A stretch of 5,527 bases of DNA from the NCBI GenBank assembly GCA_003248845.1, contig QFPD01000163.1:1-5527 (forward strand), read 5' to 3'. The position numbers were made by a program, and so were the translations under genes. The notes beneath the pieces are model-generated. The model made no database searches. It worked only from the letters and a program-made list of their open reading frames with translations, and was not told the DNA's origin. Shown piece after piece: positions 1-5,527 of this stretch (within the stretch, counting starts at the first letter, position 1; every line of letters begins with the position of its first letter). The stretch is from Microbacterium sp. Its GTDB lineage: Bacteria > Actinomycetota > Actinomycetes > Actinomycetales > Microbacteriaceae.

Positions 1-524
1 GTCTGCTCGACCGCCCACCGGCTCACCTGCTGGGCCGAGAGCGCCTTCAGCTCGATGTCCTGCTCGTGCCAGTGCGGGTGCTCGTCGCGAACGGCTCCGG
101 GGGAGGTGTCGGCGAACGAGCGCTGCTGGCTGTTGCCCACGACGGTGCGGTCGTGGTCGGAGAGGTGGATCGCCGGATCGATCAGGACGAGTCGCCGCGT
201 CCACGCCGGGGTCGCCGCGCTCGCCGCGGTCGCGGCGGCGCCGCCGAGGGAGTGCCCGATGACGAGGTCCCACGGCTCGCCGTCGGGCGCCGCCGTGTGC
301 AGCACGTCAGACGCGTATGCGTCGATCGTGTAATCGAGCGCGCGAGGAGCGGTGCCGTGACCGCGCAGGTCGACGGCGGTGGCGTGCCACCCGGCATCCG
401 CGAGCCACGCGCCGTAGCGCCACATGAGCGCGCCGTTGGAGCCGAGGCCGTGGATGAGGAGGGCATGGCGCGGCGCGTGCGGCGCGCCCCAGGAAAGTCG
501 GGGCAGCGTGACGGGAACGGGCAT
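1..524 (-). CDS. Alpha/beta hydrolase, partial (C-terminal part lies beyond the left edge)
   Basis: Translation of the minus strand from ATG at 524 gives 174 codons with no stop before the edge. An in-frame TAG five codons upstream makes this the first possible Met. Visible alpha/beta-hydrolase landmarks, in order: the oxyanion-hole loop HGLGSNG (residues 25-31), the strand-4 motif DLRGHG (52-57), the nucleophile elbow GHSLGG (90-95) with Ser92 as presumed catalytic serine, and the next core strand LVLIDPA (112-118). The acid and histidine of the triad should lie in the missing part, since family members usually have 230-300 residues. There is no signal peptide or membrane segment, so it is probably cytoplasmic. 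It begins 20 bases after the MFS gene on the same strand, so the two are likely co-transcribed. No strong Shine-Dalgarno is seen, which fits reading from the upstream gene. The fold is clear but the substrate (ester, lactone, epoxide or other) cannot be told. Confidence 0.9.
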   Translation of the reverse strand, partial: MPVPVTLPRLSWGAPHAPRHALLIHGLGSNGALMWRYGAWLADAGWHATAVDLRGHGTAPRALDYTIDAYASDVLHTAAPDGEPWDLVIGHSLGGAAATAASAATPAWTRRLVLIDPAIHLSDHDRTVVGNSQQRSFADTSPGAVRDEHPHWHEQDIELKALSAQQVSRWAVEQ

Positions 525-544
525 GGAGCCAGCCTAAAGCGACT

Positions 545-1768
545 TCACGTGATGGTCTGAACCGGTTCGGTGTCGGGGATCGGGCTCGCATCACGGCCAC
601 GCAGGTCGAGGAAGCCCCGCACGAACACGACGGCGACGATCGCGCCGACGAGTGCGAAACCCGCCGCCGCCGCGTACGCGCCCGCGACTCCCACATCGTC
701 GATGAGGAAGCCGGCGACGGCTGAGCCGAGTGCCGCGCCGATCAGTTGACCGGTGCCGATCCAGCCGTAGGCCTCCGCCGTTTCGCTGAACTTGACGGAT
801 GCCGAGGTCATCGCGAACATCACCGCGAGAGCCGGGGCAACCCCGACGCCCGCGATCAGGAGGCAGAGGCTCACCCACCACGGTGTGGCCGGGCTGATGT
901 CGCCGACGAACAGCACGGCCGCCGCCAGGCCGACGGTGACGATCACGAGGCGCCGCGCCATCGCCCAGGGGCCCATGGGGATGTGGCCGAACGCGAGACC
1001 GCCCGCGAGGGACCCGATCGAGAAGACGGCGAGGACGAGGCCCGCCTCGATGCCGCCGTGCCCGAAGGTCGCCACGACCGCTGCCTCGACGGCGGCGCAC
1101 GCGCCGATGAGGAGGAAGCCGATGACCGTGCCGAGGAGAACCATGGGCTTGCCGAGGACCTTGCCGAACGCACGGCGGCTGCGCGGGATGCGCACTCTGC
1201 CGACCTCGGGGGAGAGGATGAACCACGCGCCGCCCCCGACGAGGATGACGACGATCAGCAGGAGCGCCGGGACGGTGCCCGCTTGTGTCGCGACGAGGGT
1301 GATGACGACGGGCGCGAGGATCCAGATGATCTCCTGCAGGCTCGCGTCGAGGGAGAAGAGGGCCGTGAGCTGGCGTGCGTTGACGAGCTTGGGATAGATC
1401 GTTCGCACCGCGGATTGCACGGGCGGGGTGGAGAGGCCGGCCAGAAGGCCGAAGATCATGTACCCGACCACGCCCATGGGGACGAGCGCGAGGACCAGCA
1501 GGGCCGCGGCGCACACCGCCGTTGTCAGGGTGAGCACGCGGCGGATGCCCCAGATCCCCATCCACCTGCTCGTGACGGGCCCGGATGTCGCCTGGCCGAT
1601 GGATGCCGCCGCGAGGACGAGACCGGCCGCGCCGTACGAACCGGTCTGCTGCTCGACGTGCAGGAGGATCGCGAGGCTCGTCATTCCGTTGGGGAAACGC
1701 GCCGTCAGCTGTGCGGCGATGATGCGCGCGACCCCGGAGGTGCGCAGGAGCTCCCGGTATCCCGCCAC
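545..1768 (-). CDS. MFS transporter, 12 predicted transmembrane helices
   Basis: This 407-residue protein has the usual length for the major facilitator superfamily. Twelve hydrophobic segments can be picked out, roughly at residues 15-36, 45-67, 77-97, 100-122, 134-160, 164-186, 208-233, 240-262, 271-289, 297-320, 333-356 and 362-384. A basic cytoplasmic loop (about 188-207, RVRIPRSRRAFGK) separates the two six-helix halves, and the tail is short and polar. SRWMGIWGIRR (residues 67-77) sits where the loop 2-3 signature lies, although the canonical GxxxDRxGRR is not well kept. Segment 11 has the small-residue pattern G-Q-L-I-G-A-A-L-G common in drug-efflux-like members. The start is GTG at 1768: an in-frame TAG lies four codons upstream (1778-1780), so no longer form is possible. 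It probably exports or imports a small molecule by proton coupling. The substrate is unknown; the hydrolase just downstream may act on a related compound, but that is a guess. Confidence 0.92.
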   Translation of the reverse strand: MAGYRELLRTSGVARIIAAQLTARFPNGMTSLAILLHVEQQTGSYGAAGLVLAAASIGQATSGPVTSRWMGIWGIRRVLTLTTAVCAAALLVLALVPMGVVGYMIFGLLAGLSTPPVQSAVRTIYPKLVNARQLTALFSLDASLQEIIWILAPVVITLVATQAGTVPALLLIVVILVGGGAWFILSPEVGRVRIPRSRRAFGKVLGKPMVLLGTVIGFLLIGACAAVEAAVVATFGHGGIEAGLVLAVFSIGSLAGGLAFGHIPMGPWAMARRLVIVTVGLAAAVLFVGDISPATPWWVSLCLLIAGVGVAPALAVMFAMTSASVKFSETAEAYGWIGTGQLIGAALGSAVAGFLIDDVGVAGAYAAAAGFALVGAIVAVVFVRGFLDLRGRDASPIPDTEPVQTIT

Positions 1769-1774
1769 CCCACA

Positions 1775-1780
1775 ACGCTA
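1775..1780 (-). promoter_or_regulatory. Candidate -10 element for a leaderless MFS transcript
   Basis: On the minus strand the hexamer is TAGCGT, which fits the actinobacterial TAnnnT -10 pattern. Six bases separate it from the GTG start codon, so transcription starting at the usual distance would begin at or next to the G of GTG. Leaderless mRNAs of this form are common in Actinobacteria, and no good Shine-Dalgarno precedes this GTG. No good -35 is seen 17-18 bases further up. This is a weak prediction from spacing and a short motif. Confidence 0.33.
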
Positions 1781-1800
1781 CTCGCCCGGCCGGGGCCTCG

Positions 1801-1820
1801 GCGACACGCCGCGACACGCC
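1801..1820. repeat. Exact tandem repeat of a 10-mer (two copies)
   Basis: The 10-mer GCGACACGCC occurs twice back to back with no mismatch. It sits 33 bases upstream of the MFS start codon, outside any gene. The two copies are one helical turn apart, so a repeated protein-binding site is possible. A chance duplication or slippage product in GC-rich DNA is just as possible. Confidence 0.6.
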
Positions 1821-1827
1821 GGTGGCG

Positions 1828-1960
1828 CTCTCCACAGGCGAATTCGATGTCGGAACCCCCGCGTAGCGTCCGGACTGTGGATGGATGCCGGCAGAGGTGA
1901 CGACTTCAGTGTGAATCAGGTGTTTTCCAGGTTCGAGATCGCGTCTGCGGCTGTGGATGA
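1828..1960. promoter_or_regulatory. Cluster of three DnaA-box-like 9-mers
   Basis: Compared with the classic box TTATCCACA, the site at 1952-1960 reads TCATCCACA on the minus strand (8 of 9). The site at 1876-1884 reads CCATCCACA on the minus strand (7 of 9), and the site at 1828-1836 reads CTCTCCACA on the plus strand (7 of 9). All three keep the TCCACA core. In Escherichia coli, DnaA binds upstream of the class Ia nrdAB operon and couples it to replication. Whether the same holds for a class Ib operon in this organism is unknown. The short motifs make chance a real alternative. Confidence 0.3.
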
Positions 1961-2005
1961 AACGGTGGAGAAGTTGTGTTGTACCTGGGGAGAGCGGTGA
2001 AAAAC

Positions 2006-2017
2006 TACACGGATGTA
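2006..2017. promoter_or_regulatory. Imperfect palindrome TACA-N4-TGTA, possible operator
   Basis: The 12-mer TACACGGATGTA has perfect 4-base arms (TACA and TGTA) around a four-base centre. It ends one base before the first NrdR-like box. It matches the NrdR consensus only poorly, so it may bind a different regulator, or it may be chance in an AT-richer patch. Confidence 0.25.
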
Positions 2018-2018
2018 A

Positions 2019-2034
2019 CTACTAGCCCTTGTGG
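2019..2034. promoter_or_regulatory. NrdR box 1 (upstream operator of nrdHIEF)
   Basis: On the minus strand this site reads CCACAAGGGCTAGTAG. Against the NrdR consensus ACACTATATATAGTGT it keeps the CAC and TAGT arms, while the centre is divergent. Taken alone it is weak. Support comes from its partner at 2051-2066, whose centre is 32 bases away, close to three helical turns. That is the usual arrangement of paired NrdR boxes ahead of ribonucleotide reductase operons. NrdR is a zinc-finger/ATP-cone repressor that senses (d)ATP. Its gene is not in this window. Confidence 0.6.
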
Positions 2035-2037
2035 TGC

Positions 2038-2066
2038 TTCCGAGTGTCGGTACCCATATGTAGTAT
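2038..2066 (+). promoter_or_regulatory. Candidate promoter of nrdHIEF
   Basis: The -10 candidate is TAGTAT (2061-2066), which matches TAnnnT. Seventeen bases upstream, TTCCGA (2038-2043) is a poor -35 that keeps only TT and the last A. Transcription would then start near 2073 and give a leader of about 55 bases. The overlap with NrdR box 2 fits a repressed promoter. The hexamers are weak, so the exact position is uncertain. Confidence 0.4.
2051..2066. promoter_or_regulatory. NrdR box 2 (downstream operator of nrdHIEF)
   Basis: The site reads TACCCATATGTAGTAT and agrees with ACACTATATATAGTGT at 10 of 16 positions, including the ATAT centre and the TAGT right arm. It is the better of the two boxes. 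It overlaps the candidate -10 hexamer TAGTAT (2061-2066), so a bound repressor would block RNA polymerase. It lies 61 bases upstream of the nrdH start codon. Confidence 0.7.
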
Positions 2067-2073
2067 TGGACTC

Positions 2074-2091
2074 CCGGCGAAGGACAGCCGG
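2074..2091 (+). other. Small stem-loop in the nrdH leader
   Basis: A 5-base-pair stem CCGGC/GCCGG (2074-2078 with 2087-2091) encloses an 8-base loop, gaaggaca. It would sit at the very 5' end of the predicted nrd mRNA. It has no U-tract, so it is not an intrinsic terminator; it could affect mRNA stability. No cobalamin-riboswitch-like box is seen in this leader. Confidence 0.3.
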
Positions 2092-2108
2092 CCAACTGGG
2101 CGAGAAGT

Positions 2109-2116
2109 GAGGGGAG
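2109..2116 (+). promoter_or_regulatory. Ribosome binding site of nrdH
   Basis: The purine run GAGGGGAG is the only strong Shine-Dalgarno-like sequence ahead of the operon. It lies 11 bases before ATG 2128 and decides that start over a TTG at 2029 in the same frame. The longer form would add 33 residues with no match to the NrdH fold and would run through NrdR box 2. Confidence 0.7.
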
Positions 2117-2127
2117 AACGGATCGAT

Positions 2128-2361
2128 ATGGCGATCACGGTTTACACGAAGCCGTCGTGCGTGCAGTGCAACGCGACGTACCGGGCACTGGACTCGAAGG
2201 GCATCGAATACGAGGTTCTCGACCTGTCCGAGGACGCTGCCGCGCTCGAGCGCGTGAAGTCGCTCGGCTACCTGCAGGCACCGGTCGTGGTGACCGACGA
2301 GGACCACTGGTCGGGCTTCCGTCCCGACAAGATCGACGAGCTCGCGAGCCGTCTGGCCTGA
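2128..2361 (+). CDS. nrdH: NrdH redoxin, electron donor for class Ib ribonucleotide reductase
   Basis: This 77-residue glutaredoxin-fold protein passes electrons from NADPH via thioredoxin reductase to the C-terminal cysteine pair of NrdE. Visible marks are the first strand ITVYTKPSC, the redox motif C11-V-Q-C14 typical of NrdH, the QAPVV segment with the conserved cis-Pro (P52), and the C-terminal block WSGFRPDKI (61-69), a hallmark that separates NrdH from ordinary glutaredoxins. The length is normal for the family (about 73-81). ATG 2128 gives exactly the family N-terminus and is preceded by GAGGGGAG. It is the first gene of the operon, and only one base separates its TGA from the nrdI ATG, so the two are translationally coupled. 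The paired NrdR-like boxes upstream suggest repression when dNTP levels are adequate. The call is certain by motif and context. Confidence 0.97.
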   Translation: MAITVYTKPSCVQCNATYRALDSKGIEYEVLDLSEDAAALERVKSLGYLQAPVVVTDEDHWSGFRPDKIDELASRLA

Positions 2362-2362
2362 G

Positions 2363-2775
2363 ATGCCGACACTGACGAGCGCCCCGCTGCTCGTCTACTT
2401 CTCGAGCACGTCCGGCAACACGGCGCGCTTCATCGAGAAGCTGGGGCTCCCCGCCCGACGCATCCCGCTCTTGCCCACCGACCCCCGGATCGAGGTCGAC
2501 GAGCCGTTCGTGCTCGTCACCCCGACCTACGGGGGCGGGCAGGGGCGCGGCGTCGAGAAGGGCGCCGTCCCCAAACAGGTGATCCGCTTTCTCAACGAGG
2601 AGAAGCACCGTCACCTCATCCGTGGAGTGATCTCCGCAGGCAACACCAATTTCGGCGAGCACTTCTGCGTCGCCGGCGACATCATCAGCCGCAAGTGCAC
2701 CGTGCCGCACTTGTACCGGCTCGAACTTTTCGGCACGCCTGAGGACGTCGCACGCGTGAGCGACGGATTGGAACG

Positions 2776-2794
<19 letters not shown>
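2363..2794 (+). CDS. nrdI: NrdI, flavodoxin-like activator of class Ib ribonucleotide reductase
   Basis: This 143-residue protein has the flavodoxin-type FMN sites of NrdI: the phosphate loop FSSTSGNT (13-20), the second loop TPTYGGGQG (53-61), and the [11 protein letters not shown] block (92-102). The C-terminal family signature [14 protein letters not shown] spans 116-129. Reduced NrdI supplies the oxidant (superoxide or peroxide) that turns NrdF-bound dimanganese into the Mn(III)2-tyrosyl radical cofactor. It starts one base after the nrdH stop and lacks its own clear Shine-Dalgarno, so coupling to nrdH is likely. Its 3' end overlaps the annotated start of nrdE by 19 bases. The length is typical and nothing is missing. 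Confidence 0.96.

Positions 2795-5527
<2,733 letters not shown>

Larger units (their letters stand above)
1769..2127. other. Divergent intergenic control region between the MFS gene and nrdH
   Basis: This 359-base stretch separates two divergent transcription units. I see no convincing gene in it. From left to right it holds a possible leaderless -10 for the MFS gene (1775-1780, minus), a tandem 10-mer (1801-1820), three DnaA-box-like 9-mers (1828-1960), an imperfect palindrome (2006-2017), two NrdR-box-like sites (2019-2034 and 2051-2066), a candidate nrd promoter, a small hairpin (2074-2091) and the nrdH ribosome binding site (2109-2116). Roughly 1905 to 2070 is noticeably richer in A and T than the flanking genes, as expected of promoter DNA. 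A 39-codon open frame (1881-2000) is discussed under findings and is not called as a gene. Confidence 0.85.

Noticed and set aside
66..560. Plus-strand open frame opposite the hydrolase
   Set aside because: The minus strand shows ordered alpha/beta-hydrolase motifs including GHSLGG. The plus-strand product is Arg/Val/Gly repeats typical of a GC-rich shadow.
746..1900. Long plus-strand open frame opposite the MFS gene
   Set aside because: It is an antisense shadow caused by high GC. The translation is rich in Arg, Asp and Ala with no domain sense, while the minus-strand reading is a clean 12-helix transporter.
2029..2127. N-terminal extension of nrdH from TTG 2029
   Set aside because: It would start inside NrdR box 1 and run through box 2, adds residues foreign to NrdH, and ignores the GAGGGGAG plus ATG at 2128.
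2067..2127. Riboswitch or intrinsic terminator in the nrd leader
   Set aside because: The leader is short, with a single 5-base-pair hairpin, no U-tract and no cobalamin-riboswitch-type conserved box.
1769..2127. LexA (SOS) box or mobile-element remnant in the intergenic region
   Set aside because: No GAAC-N4-GTTC type palindrome, no terminal inverted repeats and no transposase fragment were found.

Overview
The window looks like ordinary chromosomal DNA of a high-GC actinobacterium. GC is about two thirds by eye, with strong G/C at third codon positions. The protein sequences, the nrdHIEF gene order and an excess of the 7-mer GGATGCC suggest Microbacteriaceae (Microbacterium-like). The taxonomy is an inference and was not tested by any search.

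Left part (1-1768), minus strand: a GTG-started 12-helix MFS transporter (1768 to 545) is followed 20 bases later by an alpha/beta hydrolase that runs off the left edge (524 to 1). The two probably share one transcript reading leftward. Nothing visible tells the substrate of either.

Middle (1769-2127): a 359-base divergent intergenic region. It holds a possible leaderless promoter for the transporter, a tandem 10-mer, three DnaA-box-like 9-mers and, nearest nrdH, a pair of NrdR-box-like operators whose centres lie 32 bases apart. The second operator overlaps a candidate -10 element. A small hairpin and a purine-rich ribosome binding site follow.

Right part (2128-5527), plus strand: a tightly packed class Ib ribonucleotide reductase operon, nrdH-nrdI-nrdE-nrdF, with nrdF cut by the right edge. 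NrdE (catalytic subunit) and NrdF (radical subunit) reduce ribonucleoside diphosphates to deoxyribonucleoside diphosphates. NrdI is the flavodoxin-like protein that helps assemble the dimanganese-tyrosyl radical in NrdF. NrdH is the glutaredoxin-like, thioredoxin-behaving dithiol protein that re-reduces NrdE. All key residues that fall inside the window are present.

I found no mobile element, CRISPR array, tRNA, rRNA or clearly new system. The points most worth a second look are the architecture of the nrd control region (NrdR pair plus possible DnaA boxes) and the over-represented GGATGCC motif.
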